Assembly (NCBI RefSeq): GCF_014652915.1
Contig: NZ_BMZS01000004.1
Coordinates: 457,288-521,287 of the forward strand
Direction of reading: 5' to 3'
Source of the DNA: Thalassobaculum fulvum
GTDB lineage: Bacteria; Pseudomonadota; Alphaproteobacteria; Thalassobaculales; Thalassobaculaceae
Length of the DNA: 64,000 bases
The notes below the pieces were generated by a model, which searched no databases, was not told where the DNA came from, and saw only the letters and a program-made list of their open reading frames with translations. This document shows, piece by piece, positions 49,707 to 58,902 of the stretch (the stretch's first letter is position 1; every line of letters starts with the position of its first letter). Made by a program: the position numbers and the translations under genes.

Positions 49707-49959
49707 GTTCGAGCGCGCGGCGGCCCGGGAACTGGACAAGCTCGGCCACGAAGCGGCGCGACGCATCCTCCGCTTCCTGCGCGACCGCATCGCACCGCTC
49801 GACGACCCGCGCAGCGTCGGCGTGGCCCTCAGGGGCGACCGGTTCGGCGACTTCTGGAAGTACCGCGTCGGCGACTACCGGCTGATCGCGCACATCGACG
49901 ACAGCACGGTGCGGATCCTCGTGGTGCGGGTCGGGCATCGGCGTGACGTGTATCGGTGA
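49690..49959 (+). CDS. RelE/ParE-family toxin
   Basis: The protein is 89 aa. [40 protein letters not shown] and [15 protein letters not shown] follow the RelE/ParE fold. The R-x-G-D-Y-R-x-I strand and the C-terminal HRRDVY are those of ribosome-dependent RelE-type mRNA interferases. It is expressed with its antitoxin and would stop translation when the antitoxin is degraded. A ParE-type gyrase target cannot be excluded from sequence alone. Confidence 0.88.
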   Translation: MAWRIEFERAAARELDKLGHEAARRILRFLRDRIAPLDDPRSVGVALRGDRFGDFWKYRVGDYRLIAHIDDSTVRILVVRVGHRRDVYR

Positions 49960-49975
49960 AGCCCGCCGGGGTTCC

Positions 49976-50788
49976 TCACCCCACCGCCACCCACACCCCA
50001 TACCCCGCCATCGCCACCCCGCTGACCCGCGCCACCCAGACACCGCCGGGCACCAGCTTCTCGGCGAACACGAACAGGGCGAGCGCCGCCACCCACAGCA
50101 GGTTCATCACGCCGACCGCGAACAGCAAGGCCATCAGCAGCCAGCAGCAGCCGAGGCAGAACGCGCCGTGCTCGATGCCCATGGCGAGCGCGCCGCCCGC
50201 CCCGTCGCGCCAGCGGTTGAACAGGAAGGCGAAGGGCGAGCGGCAGCGGGCGAGACACGCCTGCTTCAGCGGGGTGAGCTGGTAGATCCCGGCCGCCACG
50301 AACAGCCCGCCGCCGAGCAGCGCACTGGACGCGCTCATCGTCGGCGACAGCAGCGCCAGCCCGTCGAGCGTCCACTGCGCTGCGGTCGCCGCCGCCGAGA
50401 ACCCGGTCCACACCAGCAGATAGCCGGACGCGAGCAGCACGGTCGGCAGGATCCGGTCGCGCGCCGCCGCCTCGCGCTTGTGCAGCGCCGCGAAGGTCAG
50501 GATCATCGGCGCCGCGCTCGGCAGCATCATGCCGACCATCATCACCGCCCACATGGCGAACGTCAGCGCGAACAGCGCCGGGGTCCAGGCCATCGCCAGC
50601 ATCGGCATGGCGGTCTGGGGCATCCCGCTCATCGGCATGGCCGCCATGTCCGGCATGCCGCCGTCGAACAGCACCAGGTACAGCCACGCCACCAGGGTCA
50701 CCCCGGCGACCGCCGCCCAGATCACTGCGCGCTCGCGCAGCAGCAGGCGCGGCAGGCTCGTGGCGGTGCCGGTGGTGGTCTCGGCCAT
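49976..50788 (-). CDS. DUF2182 integral membrane metal-binding protein
   Basis: The protein is 270 aa with about six to seven membrane helices. A Met-rich loop (DMAAMPMSGMPQTAMPMLAM) and the CLGCCW motif suggest copper or other soft-metal binding. MWAVMMVGMMLPSAAPM is a family signature. It immediately follows the DUF1326 gene with no gap (TAG then ATG). This pair is common in proteobacteria. Biochemical role is not established; metal handling is an inference from composition. Confidence 0.87.
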   Translation of the reverse strand: MAETTTGTATSLPRLLLRERAVIWAAVAGVTLVAWLYLVLFDGGMPDMAAMPMSGMPQTAMPMLAMAWTPALFALTFAMWAVMMVGMMLPSAAPMILTFAALHKREAAARDRILPTVLLASGYLLVWTGFSAAATAAQWTLDGLALLSPTMSASSALLGGGLFVAAGIYQLTPLKQACLARCRSPFAFLFNRWRDGAGGALAMGIEHGAFCLGCCWLLMALLFAVGVMNLLWVAALALFVFAEKLVPGGVWVARVSGVAMAGYGVWVAVG

Positions 50789-51412
50789 CTAGGCGGCCCA
50801 GGCGAACGGCGCGAAGTGGCCGTTGTTGCCCTTGCCGATCATCTCCAGGTCGAGCCCGAAGCCCTCGACCCGGTAGCTCCTGGCGCGGGCCAGCGCGAGG
50901 CGCCGTCCGGCCGGGTGCGAAACGTTGTCGATGCAGATCGGCTCGTCGCCGCCGTGGCGCGGGATCACGCCAGCGACCTCGAAGGACAGCACGCCCGGGA
51001 TCGTCACCGACCGTTCGGTGCCGGCCATGCGGAAGTCGATCGGCCTGAACTCGACGCCGCGGAAGTCGCTGACCAGCCGGCTGCGGATCATGCCGGGGGT
51101 GCCGCCGGCCTCGCCGCTGACGATCGCCGAGAGCGCCGTGCGCTGGGCATCGTCGGCGCGCTCGTCGACCACGCAGCCGAGCACCCAGTCGCCGTCGGCC
51201 ATCACCCGGCCGCTGCGCACCAGCAGCGCGAAGCCGAGACCGTCGAGGGAAACCCCGTCGCTCTGCCCCTTGTCGATCCGGAACACCAGCGAGGCGGTGC
51301 AGTTGTCGAAGGTCGCGGCACCCTGCGGGTTGGTGTAGATGCACGGGCACAGGTAGTCGCAGTTGCAGCTCTCCATGTACTGGCCGCTGATCTGCCACTT
51401 CGGATCGGCCAT
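50789..51412 (-). CDS. DUF1326 domain protein
   Basis: This 207-aa soluble protein starts at ATG 51412 (GGGGAGGAG upstream); the frame to 51454 is not needed. It begins with Cys-rich YMESCNCDYLCPCIYTNPQG, the hallmark of DUF1326, then SLVFRIDKGQSDGVSLDGLG. It is encoded with the DUF2182 membrane protein, and the two are probably a functional pair in metal or redox homeostasis. No enzyme activity is known to me. Confidence 0.87.
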   Translation of the reverse strand: MADPKWQISGQYMESCNCDYLCPCIYTNPQGAATFDNCTASLVFRIDKGQSDGVSLDGLGFALLVRSGRVMADGDWVLGCVVDERADDAQRTALSAIVSGEAGGTPGMIRSRLVSDFRGVEFRPIDFRMAGTERSVTIPGVLSFEVAGVIPRHGGDEPICIDNVSHPAGRRLALARARSYRVEGFGLDLEMIGKGNNGHFAPFAWAA

Positions 51413-51630
51413 GCTCTCCTCCCCGTCCCGGTTTCGGCGCGGGCCGCCGACCACACCGGCGTGCCCGATGGACGAATACTATGGCCGGGCCCGAACGCCG
51501 GGGCCACTCTCTCGTCCATGACGCGCGGTTCCCCCGCCTGCCGGCACGGCACCCGTTCCGGCTTCCCTCTCGCCCACCGCCCCGTCGCCCTGCATCATGC
51601 CGCGCTGCAACCCCAGGACCGGATGACGCG

Positions 51631-52476
51631 ATGAACGACCAGGCGCCGATCACTGCCACGACTTCCAAGACAGAAGCCCTCGCCAGGCGCTACGGGGCCG
51701 ACGCCCTGCCGGCCGCCGGGCCGTGGAACCAGCACCTCGACCTGCTGCTGTCGCACCGCTCGGTGCGCGGCTACAGGCCGGACGCGCTGCCGGCGGGCAC
51801 GCTGGAGACCCTGGTCGCCGCCGCCCAGTCGGCGGCCACCAGCTCCAACATGCAGACCTGGTCGGTGGTCGCGGTGACCGACCCGGCGACCAAGGCGGTG
51901 ATGGCCAAGGTCGCCAACAACCAGAAGCACATCGAGCAGTGCCCGCTGTTCCTGGTCTGGCTGGCCGACCTGTCGCGCAACCGGCGCCTTGCAGCGGCCG
52001 AGGGCGCCGAACTGGTCACGCCGGACTACCTGGAGGGCTTCCTGGTGGCCGCGATCGACGCCGCGCTGGCGGCCCAGAACGCGGTGGTGGCGGCGGAGTC
52101 CCTCGGGCTCTCGACCGTCTATATCGGCGCGCTGCGCAACGACCCGCTGAAGGTCGCCGAGGTGCTCGGCCTGCCGGCCGGCGCCATGGGCGTGTTCGGG
52201 CTGTGCGTCGGCTACGCCACGCCGGAGGCGGAGGCCGAAGTGAAGCCGCGGCTGGCCCAGGACGCGGTGCTGTTCCGGGAGAAGTACGGCAACCCGGACG
52301 AGCCGGCGCTGCGTGCCGCCTACGACGCCAAGCTGGCGGCGTTCTCGCGCCAGAACGAGATGGCCGAGACGACGTGGACCGGGCGTGTGATCAACCGTTT
52401 CGGCACGCTGGCGGCGATGAACGGCCGCGACCGGCTGGCCGAGATCGTCCGCGCCATGGGCTTCCCGCTGCGCTGA
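51631..52476 (+). CDS. nitroreductase family protein (NfsA-like)
   Basis: The protein is 281 aa. LLLSHRSVRGYRPDALPAGT is the FMN-binding start of NfsA/Frp-type enzymes. AAQSAATSSNMQTWSVVAV, AAQNAVVAAESLGLSTVYIG and VFGLCVGYATPEAEAEVKPR follow the family. It likely uses FMN and NADPH to reduce nitro compounds or flavins, although physiological substrates vary. It precedes the cytosine-deaminase-like gene by 29 bp and is probably co-transcribed with it. Confidence 0.87.
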   Translation: MNDQAPITATTSKTEALARRYGADALPAAGPWNQHLDLLLSHRSVRGYRPDALPAGTLETLVAAAQSAATSSNMQTWSVVAVTDPATKAVMAKVANNQKHIEQCPLFLVWLADLSRNRRLAAAEGAELVTPDYLEGFLVAAIDAALAAQNAVVAAESLGLSTVYIGALRNDPLKVAEVLGLPAGAMGVFGLCVGYATPEAEAEVKPRLAQDAVLFREKYGNPDEPALRAAYDAKLAAFSRQNEMAETTWTGRVINRFGTLAAMNGRDRLAEIVRAMGFPLR

Positions 52477-52505
52477 AAGCCGCCATGTCCAGAGGAGGCA
52501 CCCCG

Positions 52506-53711
52506 ATGACCGACCTGCTGCTGACCGGTGTCCGGGTCTGGAGCAACGGCGACGCCGCCTGCGACCTCGCCATCGCCGACGGCCGGATCGCCGCCATCGG
52601 CCCCGGCCTATCCACCGATGCGCCAGAGGTGTTCGACGGCCGCGGCTGCCTCGTGATCCCCGGCCTGGTCGACGCCCACGCCCACGTCGACAAGACCCTG
52701 TGGGGCACGCCCTGGCACCCGCACCAGGCGGGGCCCAGCGTGCTCGATAAGATCGAGAACGAGCGCCGGGTGCTGAAGACACTCGGGTTGTCGCCCGAAG
52801 TCCAGAGCGCCCGGCTGCTGCGCCACATGGTGGCGCGCGGCACCACCCACGTGCGCACCCATGTCGACATCGGCCCCGACGTCGGGCTCGCCCACTTCCA
52901 CGGCGTCCAGGCCATGCGCGACAGCCATCGCGACTGGATCGACGTGGAGATCGTCGCGTTCCCGCAGACCGGGGTGATGATCCGGCCGGGCACGCTGGAG
53001 CTGCTGGAGCAGGCGGTGCGCGAGGGTGCCGAGGCGGTCGGCGGCATCGACCCGGTCGGCATCGACCGCGACCCGAAGGGCCAGCTCGACGGCCTGTTCG
53101 CGATCGCCGAGCGGCACGGCTGCGGCATCGACATCCACCTGCACGACCGCGGCGACATGGGGGCGGTCACCATCGACATGATCGTCGAGCGGACCCGGGC
53201 GCTCGGCCTCGCCGGCAAGGTCGCGATCAGCCACGCCTTCTGCCTCGGCATGCTGGAGCCGGCCCGGCTCGACGGGCTGATCGAGGCGCTGCTCGAACTC
53301 GACATCGCGATCATGACCCACGCGCCGTCCGGGCCGACGCCGTTCCCGCCGATCCGCCTGCTGCACGACCGCGGCGTGCGGCTGTTCTCGGGTTCGGACG
53401 GGGTGCGCGACACCTGGGGGCCGCTGAACACCGGCGACATGCTGGAGCGCGCGTTCCTGCTGGCCTACCGCTCCGGGTTCCGCGACGACCCGAGCATCGA
53501 GATCGCCCTGCGCATGGCGACCTATGGCGGTGCCGCGATCATGGGGGCCGAGGGCTACGGCCTGACGGTCGGGTCGGCTGCCGACCTGGTGCTGGTGGAG
53601 GCCGAGACCGCCGCCGAGGCAGTGGCGTTCCACCCGCCGCGCCGGCTGGTCGTCAAGCGCGGCCGGGTCGTCGCCAGGGATGGACGGTCGCTATTGCCGC
53701 CGGCGGCCTGA
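52506..53711 (+). CDS. cytosine deaminase-like amidohydrolase
   Basis: The protein is 401 aa from ATG 52506 (GGAGG upstream). Metal site motifs are VIPGLVDAHAHVDKTLWG, HVRTHVDIGPDVG, IDIHLHDRGDMG, ISHAFCLGML and LFSGSDGVRDTWG, the order of CodA-type deaminases. The beta-sandwich part is at the ends (LLLTGVRVWSNGDAACDLAI; GLTVGSAADLVLVEAETA). It probably deaminates or hydrolyses a cyclic nitrogen compound. It converges with the M81 peptidase gene. Confidence 0.88.
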   Translation: MTDLLLTGVRVWSNGDAACDLAIADGRIAAIGPGLSTDAPEVFDGRGCLVIPGLVDAHAHVDKTLWGTPWHPHQAGPSVLDKIENERRVLKTLGLSPEVQSARLLRHMVARGTTHVRTHVDIGPDVGLAHFHGVQAMRDSHRDWIDVEIVAFPQTGVMIRPGTLELLEQAVREGAEAVGGIDPVGIDRDPKGQLDGLFAIAERHGCGIDIHLHDRGDMGAVTIDMIVERTRALGLAGKVAISHAFCLGMLEPARLDGLIEALLELDIAIMTHAPSGPTPFPPIRLLHDRGVRLFSGSDGVRDTWGPLNTGDMLERAFLLAYRSGFRDDPSIEIALRMATYGGAAIMGAEGYGLTVGSAADLVLVEAETAAEAVAFHPPRRLVVKRGRVVARDGRSLLPPAA

Positions 53712-53715
53712 CGCC

Positions 53716-55176
53716 CTACCCCAGCGGCCAGCAGCGCCGGGCCGCCTCGCGGGTGTACGGCAGCCGCTCGACCAGCGAGGCGCACACCCCGCCGGTGTCG
53801 ACCACCACGGCGCGCCGGGCGATCGCCTGGAACGCGATCTTCCAGGCGCTGCCGGACTTGGCGACCAGCGCCGGCTCGGCCGCCGGGTCGATGCTGACGC
53901 GGCGCAGATGGGTGTCGTCGAACGGCATCACCCGCTCGCCGGTCAGCACCACGTTCAGGCCGAAGCCGGTGCGGACCACGGCGACGTCGCCCATCGGCAC
54001 CTGCTGGCCGGTCATGTAGGCACCGTCGCGCACGTAGCGGACCGCCGGCTCGTCGAACACCACAGCACCCTCGACGTCGACCGGCCCGCCGTGCAGCACC
54101 GGCAGGGTGCGGCCGCCGACCGGGCCGGCGAAGCGCGCCCGGCCGCGTGCCGCCGCCACCGCGACCGGGTCCCAGATCACCACCGTGCCGGCGACCCGGC
54201 GTCGCAGCATCTCCGCCAGGATCGCGGTACCGTCGCCCGGCGCACCGCCGCCGACATTGTCGGCCGGCTCGACCAGCACCACCGGGCCGGTCCCGGGCTC
54301 GGCCGCAAGCGAGACCGCCTGTTCGACAGGCACCAGCGCCGGCCGGAACGCCTCGCGCACCGCCTCGAGCGCGGCGGCCACCGCGTCGACCTCGCGGGCC
54401 AGCGCCGTCGGGTCGCTGCCGTAGCCGGTGACCGCCACGCCCAGATGGTCGACATCGGCATAGGCGAAGCCCTGGGCGACCGAGACCACGTCGACGCCCG
54501 CGACCGCCTCGGCCTCGGCGACCCGCGCCATGACCGCCGCCATCGGCGGCTCGGCGGTCGCCTGCATCTGCGGCACGGTGATCATGGGGAGCTTGCGGAA
54601 CGCCTTGGCCGGGCGGGTGCCGGTCGCCAGCATCGCCGCCAGCCGCTCGGCCGCCTCCTCGCCACGCGCGCCCATGTCGGTGTGCGGGAAGGTGTCGTAG
54701 CCGATCAGCATGTCGCACGCCTCGACCAGGGCGGCCGAGACGTTGGCGTGCAGGTCGTAGGTCGCGACCAGCGGGGCATCGGCCGGCAGCGCCCGGCGCA
54801 CCCGGCAGGCCAGCTCGGCGTCGGCCTCCGGGAAACCGTCGGCCACCATGGCGCCGTGCAGGGCCAGCAGCACGCCGTCCGGCAGCTCGCGCCGTGCGGT
54901 CTCGACGATCCGGCCGGCGAGCGCCTCGAAGGCGTCGCGGGTCACCGTGCCGGACGGGATGGCGCCGGCGAACAGGCCGGGAACGACCGCAAGATCGGCC
55001 CCGACGGCGGCCTTCAGCATGCCGCCGATCTCGGTATTGGTCCCGGCGTAACGGGCCGCCAATCCGTCGCCTTCGGCCCACTGGTAGGCCCGGAAGGCGG
55101 CCAGGCCGGTGGCGATCGGCGAGAAGGTGTTGGTCTCGTGCCAGAGCCCGGCGACCAGGACCCGCGGTCTCATCAC
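53716..55176 (-). CDS. M81 family metallopeptidase (MlrC-like)
   Basis: The protein is 486 aa. RVLVAGLWHETNTFSPIATG has the HETN motif at the start of M81/MlrC proteins. ALHGAMVADGFPEADAEL, ATYDLHANVSAALV (His/Asp), VEPADNVGGGAPGDGT and DDTHLRRVSIDP follow the family. MlrC hydrolyses small peptides (microcystin degradation products); many homologues in transport clusters probably act on other amides. It is the last gene of a leftward unit with DUF6295 and dienelactone hydrolase genes. Confidence 0.9.
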   Translation of the reverse strand: MMRPRVLVAGLWHETNTFSPIATGLAAFRAYQWAEGDGLAARYAGTNTEIGGMLKAAVGADLAVVPGLFAGAIPSGTVTRDAFEALAGRIVETARRELPDGVLLALHGAMVADGFPEADAELACRVRRALPADAPLVATYDLHANVSAALVEACDMLIGYDTFPHTDMGARGEEAAERLAAMLATGTRPAKAFRKLPMITVPQMQATAEPPMAAVMARVAEAEAVAGVDVVSVAQGFAYADVDHLGVAVTGYGSDPTALAREVDAVAAALEAVREAFRPALVPVEQAVSLAAEPGTGPVVLVEPADNVGGGAPGDGTAILAEMLRRRVAGTVVIWDPVAVAAARGRARFAGPVGGRTLPVLHGGPVDVEGAVVFDEPAVRYVRDGAYMTGQQVPMGDVAVVRTGFGLNVVLTGERVMPFDDTHLRRVSIDPAAEPALVAKSGSAWKIAFQAIARRAVVVDTGGVCASLVERLPYTREAARRCWPLG

Positions 55177-55183
55177 GCCCGGC

Positions 55184-55474
55184 TCAAGCCGCCTTCGCCG
55201 GCACCCGGCGGGCCTCCGCCTCCTCGGTCTCGGCGGCGGCGATCGCCCGCTCCAGCGCCCCCAGCAGCGCCTTCGCCGAGTCCAGGGTCAACTCGACCGC
55301 GGCGCGGGCGTCCGGGCCGCGTGCCTCGTTCACGAAGTCGATGATGATCGCGTCGTTCAGCAGCGCGTGGTTCGGGTGGTCGTAGGACACCACCGCGCGC
55401 GACAGCGGGAACCAGCCCTCGAAGCTCTTGCCCGCACCCTCGGCCGGGACGATCTCGACGATGGAAGTGCACAT
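55184..55474 (-). CDS. DUF6295 family small protein
   Basis: The protein is 96 aa from ATG 55474. TSIVEIVPAEGAGKSFEGWF, VVSYDHPNHAL, IIDFVNEARGPDARAAVEL and DSAKALLGALERAI match a small uncharacterised family (DUF6295). It lies 5 bp after a dienelactone hydrolase gene and 8 bp before the M81 gene. That position suggests a role in the same degradation step. Function is unknown. Confidence 0.75.
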   Translation of the reverse strand: MCTSIVEIVPAEGAGKSFEGWFPLSRAVVSYDHPNHALLNDAIIIDFVNEARGPDARAAVELTLDSAKALLGALERAIAAAETEEAEARRVPAKAA

Positions 55475-55479
55475 GGCCG

Positions 55480-56226
55480 TCACCCCGCCAGATGCTTGCC
55501 GAAGAAGGCGAAGATCTTCTCCCAGCCGTCGAGCGCCTGCTCCACCCGGTACATCGGCCGGTGGTAGTAGAAGAAGCCGTGGCCGGCGCCGTCGTAGCGG
55601 TGGAACTCGTAGGTCTTGCCGTGCTTCTTCAGCTCGGCCTCGTGCCGGTCGACCTGCTCCGGGCTGGGCGCCCGGTCCTCGTTGCCGAACAGCCCGAGCA
55701 GCGGGCAGGACAAGCCGGCGGTCAGGTCGATCGGCGGCACCGGCTGCTTGGCCGGCCGGTCGTCCTCGGCCTGTACGACGCGGCCGCCCCACAGCTCGAC
55801 CACCGCGTCGACGTTGTCCTTGCGGCAGGCGTACAGGAAGGCCTGCCGGCCGCCCGAGCAGCTGCCGATCAGCCCGACCTTGTCGGTCACGTAGGGCTGG
55901 GCCCGCAGGAACTCGACCGCGCCGTCGGTGTCGCCGACCATCTGGTCGTCGGCCACCCCGCCCTCGGCCCGCGCCTTGGCGGCGACGTCGTCCGGATGGC
56001 CCTCGCCCAGGTGGTGATACAGGTTGTGGCTGATCGCGGCGTAGCCGTGGTGGGCGAATTTCCGGGTCATCTCCCGGTAGAACTCGCCCCAGCCGGGCAG
56101 GTGGTGGATCAGCACGACGCCGGGGAACGGTCCCGGGCCCATCGGCCGCGCCAGATAGGCCGAGATCGGCTCGCCGTCGTTGCCGTTGATGGTCACGGAT
56201 TCCGCGATCATGCTTTCGTAGGCCAT
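55480..56226 (-). CDS. dienelactone hydrolase family protein
   Basis: The protein is 248 aa from ATG 56226 (AGGTGA upstream); the frame to 56319 is not needed. The alpha/beta-hydrolase nucleophile is Cys in GLIGSCSGGRQAFLYA; the acid in FGNEDRAP and the His in YDGAGHGFFYYH complete the triad. The N-terminal strand VVLIHHLPGWGEFYREMTRK includes the oxyanion region. These enzymes open dienelactones from aromatic catabolism but also other esters. It starts a three-gene leftward unit. Confidence 0.88.
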   Translation of the reverse strand: MAYESMIAESVTINGNDGEPISAYLARPMGPGPFPGVVLIHHLPGWGEFYREMTRKFAHHGYAAISHNLYHHLGEGHPDDVAAKARAEGGVADDQMVGDTDGAVEFLRAQPYVTDKVGLIGSCSGGRQAFLYACRKDNVDAVVELWGGRVVQAEDDRPAKQPVPPIDLTAGLSCPLLGLFGNEDRAPSPEQVDRHEAELKKHGKTYEFHRYDGAGHGFFYYHRPMYRVEQALDGWEKIFAFFGKHLAG

Positions 56227-56349
56227 AGCGTCACCTGTCCGGGTACGGGAAACGGGAGCCGGCGCGCCGGAGCCGCGCGCGACACGGGAGCGTAGCACGG
56301 CAGTCGCCGTTGCCTTCAATCCTCCGGTGAAGGCGCCCGCCGGGGCGCG

Positions 56350-57819
56350 TCAGCCGCGCGCGGCGTTCTCGCCGGCCAGCTTGCCGAACACCGTACCGCT
56401 CATCAGCCCGCTGCCACCCGGGTAGTTCTCGTAGAACAGCCCGCCGACCAGCTCGCCGGCGGCGTACAGGCCGGGGATCGTGCGGTCGGCCACGTCCTGC
56501 ACTTCTCCGCGCTCGTTGATCCGCAGGCCGCCGAAGGTGAAGGTCACGCCGGTCGTGGTGACGTAGGCCTCGAACGGCGGCTCGTCGATCGGCAGCGCCC
56601 AGTTGGTCTTGTCGATCGCCAGTCCCTCGGTGCGCACGCCGTCCAGGACCGCCGGGTTGAATTTGCCGGGCCGGCAGGCGGCGTTGAACCGCTCGACCGT
56701 CCGGGTCAGCGCCGCCGGGTCGATCTCCAGCCCCGCCGCCAGCTCGGCGATGGTGTTTGCGGTCACCTTGGTGACCTGGCGGATGCGGTACTCGTCGCGC
56801 AGCACCGGGATGGTCTTCTGGTCGAAGATCTGCACCGCCGTGCGAAACGGCTGCTTCATGATCTCGCGGCCGAACTTGACGTAAGTGTGGTTGCGCAGGT
56901 CCTCGCCCTCGTCGACGAAGCGCTCGCCCCTGAGGTTGACCATGATGCCCCAGGGGTAGGAATGCTTCTGGAAGTTGTCGAGCACCGCGTAGTCGCCATA
57001 GGGTGGGGCCGAGATGTCCCAGCCGACCGAGTGGCAGCCCGACCAGTTGCCGAACGGCCTGGCACCGATGTCGAGCGCCATGCGGATGCCGGCGCCCATG
57101 TTGTGCTTCGTTCCCCGCACCCGCGCCAGCTCCCACCCGGGTCCGAGGTAGCGGGTCCGCATCTCCGGGTTGGACTCGAAGCCGCCGCAGGCCAGCACCA
57201 CCGCGTCGGCGGCGATCTCCTCGGTGCCTTCGGGGCCGAACACCTCGACGCCGGTGACCCGGCCCTTGCGGTCCTGCAGCAGCCGGGTGGCGCGGGTCTC
57301 GTAGCGGATCGCGCAGCCGAGCTGGACGACCCGGGCGATCTCGGCCTCGACCAGCCCGGCGCCGCCGCCGACCGCCTCGATGTTCACGCCGCCGTAGAAG
57401 TGGTGCTTGCCGTCGACCAGGAAGGACTGCCGGCCGAACATCGGGATGAACCGGATGCCGTGGCCGCGCAGCCAGACCATGGCGGGCCGCGAGCCGTCGA
57501 TCAGCCGCCACGCCATGTCCTCGTCGGCCTGGTGGTGGGTGACCTTCATCAGCGCGTCGTAGAACACCTGCCGATCGTGCACCGGCAGCACGATCTGCTC
57601 GCGCTCGGCCGGCGACAAGTCGGTCAGCACGTCGGTCGCGGCGTCCTCGATGCCGCTGTGGCAGAACCGGAAACCGCCGGCGGTGAAGTAGGAATTGCCG
57701 CCCTTCTCGTGCTCGGGCGCGGCCTCCAGCACCACTACGTCGGCGCCGTTCTCGCGCGCCGCCATCGCCGCGCACAGGGCCGCGTTGCCGGCCCCGACCA
57801 CCACTACCTTGCTCGCCAT
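56350..57819 (-). CDS. tcuA: FAD-dependent tricarballylate dehydrogenase-like flavoprotein (TcuA family)
   Basis: This 489-aa fumarate reductase/succinate dehydrogenase-type flavoprotein has SKVVVVGAGNAALCAAMAA, the KGGNSYFTAGGFRFCHSG strand, VVLACGGFESNPEMRTRYLG, active-site region TFTFGGLRINERGEV, and AAGELVGGLFYENYPGGSGL. Sequence landmarks agree with TcuA, which oxidises tricarballylate to cis-aconitate. The TcuB electron-transfer partner and TcuC transporter are missing here, so a related organic acid or steroid-type substrate is possible. It is divergent from a LysR regulator. Confidence 0.83.
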   Translation of the reverse strand: MASKVVVVGAGNAALCAAMAARENGADVVVLEAAPEHEKGGNSYFTAGGFRFCHSGIEDAATDVLTDLSPAEREQIVLPVHDRQVFYDALMKVTHHQADEDMAWRLIDGSRPAMVWLRGHGIRFIPMFGRQSFLVDGKHHFYGGVNIEAVGGGAGLVEAEIARVVQLGCAIRYETRATRLLQDRKGRVTGVEVFGPEGTEEIAADAVVLACGGFESNPEMRTRYLGPGWELARVRGTKHNMGAGIRMALDIGARPFGNWSGCHSVGWDISAPPYGDYAVLDNFQKHSYPWGIMVNLRGERFVDEGEDLRNHTYVKFGREIMKQPFRTAVQIFDQKTIPVLRDEYRIRQVTKVTANTIAELAAGLEIDPAALTRTVERFNAACRPGKFNPAVLDGVRTEGLAIDKTNWALPIDEPPFEAYVTTTGVTFTFGGLRINERGEVQDVADRTIPGLYAAGELVGGLFYENYPGGSGLMSGTVFGKLAGENAARG

Positions 57820-57937
57820 CTGGCCCTCCTGCGTCCCGGCGGACCCGATCGGCCGCCAAGTCGCGAGGAATGTTGCGCAAGCCGTTCGATGAAGAGAAAT
57901 TCATTAATGTGACCGATTGATAAGCGATACCGAATCC

Positions 57938-58852
57938 ATGCCCGCAGAGTTCGGCATTCCCGAGGTCGAGGCGTTCGTCCGCATCGTCGACTGCGGCAGC
58001 TTCAGGCAGGCCGCCGCCGAGATGCGGCTGACCCAGTCGGCGCTGACCCAGCGGCTGAAGAAGCTGGAGGCGGCGCTGGGCGCGCGGCTGGTCGACCGCA
58101 CGACGCGGGCGGTGGCCCCGACCGCGATCGGCCGCAGCTTCCTGCCCTCGGCCCGGCGCCTGCTGCAGCAGTTCGAGGAGACCGCCGCCGGCATCCGCGG
58201 GGTGATCGAGGTGGCCGGCGGCCAGGTCACGATCGCCAGCCTGATCTCGGTCGCCACCTACGCTCTGCCGCCGGTGCTGAAGGCGTTCGCGGAACGCCAT
58301 CCGCGGGTCGGCGTGCGGATCCTCGACGAGGCCGAGCAGGAGATCGTCCAGCACCTGCGCAGCGGCGAGGCCGAGTTCGCGGTCGACATGCTGACCGGAC
58401 CGGTGGAGCCCGACCTGACCGCCACGCCGCTGACCGACGATCCGTTCGTGCTGGCCTGCCGCGAGGACCACCCGCTGGCCGCCGGCGGCCCGGTCGCGTG
58501 GTCGGCGTTGTCGGACATGCCGGTGATCGCGCTCGGCTCGCGCAGCGGCACCAGCCGCGTCGTCAACGCGCAGCTGACGGCGCAGGGCCGCAGCCCGGCC
58601 TGGCGGCACGAGGTCCAGCACCTCTCGACCCTGGTCGGCCTGCTGGAGGCCGGGCTCGGCGTCGGCATCGTGCCGGGCATGGCGATGGCCGGACTCTCAG
58701 GTCACCGGCTGGTCGCCCGGCCGCTGACCGAGCCGGCCGTCGCCCGGCGGCTGGTCCTTCTGGAACGCCGCGGCGCCACCCTGTCGCCTGCGGCCGTCGC
58801 CCTGCGGTCGATGGTGGTCCAGGCACTGGCCGGCCGAGCGGTCGGCGGTTAG
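57938..58852 (+). CDS. LysR-type transcriptional regulator
   Basis: The protein is 304 aa from ATG 57938 (TTG 57917 is possible). The N-terminal helix-turn-helix is VEAFVRIVDCGSFRQAAAEM with RLTQSALTQRLKKLEAALGA. The C-terminal effector domain (VTIASLISVATYALPPVLKA, LEAGLGVGIVPGMAM) follows. It is divergent from the TcuA-like gene across a 118-bp gap with an AT-rich CATTAATG palindrome at 57902-57909, a plausible binding site. It likely controls that flavoprotein gene and itself. Confidence 0.92.
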   Translation: MPAEFGIPEVEAFVRIVDCGSFRQAAAEMRLTQSALTQRLKKLEAALGARLVDRTTRAVAPTAIGRSFLPSARRLLQQFEETAAGIRGVIEVAGGQVTIASLISVATYALPPVLKAFAERHPRVGVRILDEAEQEIVQHLRSGEAEFAVDMLTGPVEPDLTATPLTDDPFVLACREDHPLAAGGPVAWSALSDMPVIALGSRSGTSRVVNAQLTAQGRSPAWRHEVQHLSTLVGLLEAGLGVGIVPGMAMAGLSGHRLVARPLTEPAVARRLVLLERRGATLSPAAVALRSMVVQALAGRAVGG

Positions 58853-58902
58853 GCTCGCGCCCGACCTATCGGGATTCCGAAGACACAGGAGACGCAGGCG
58901 CC

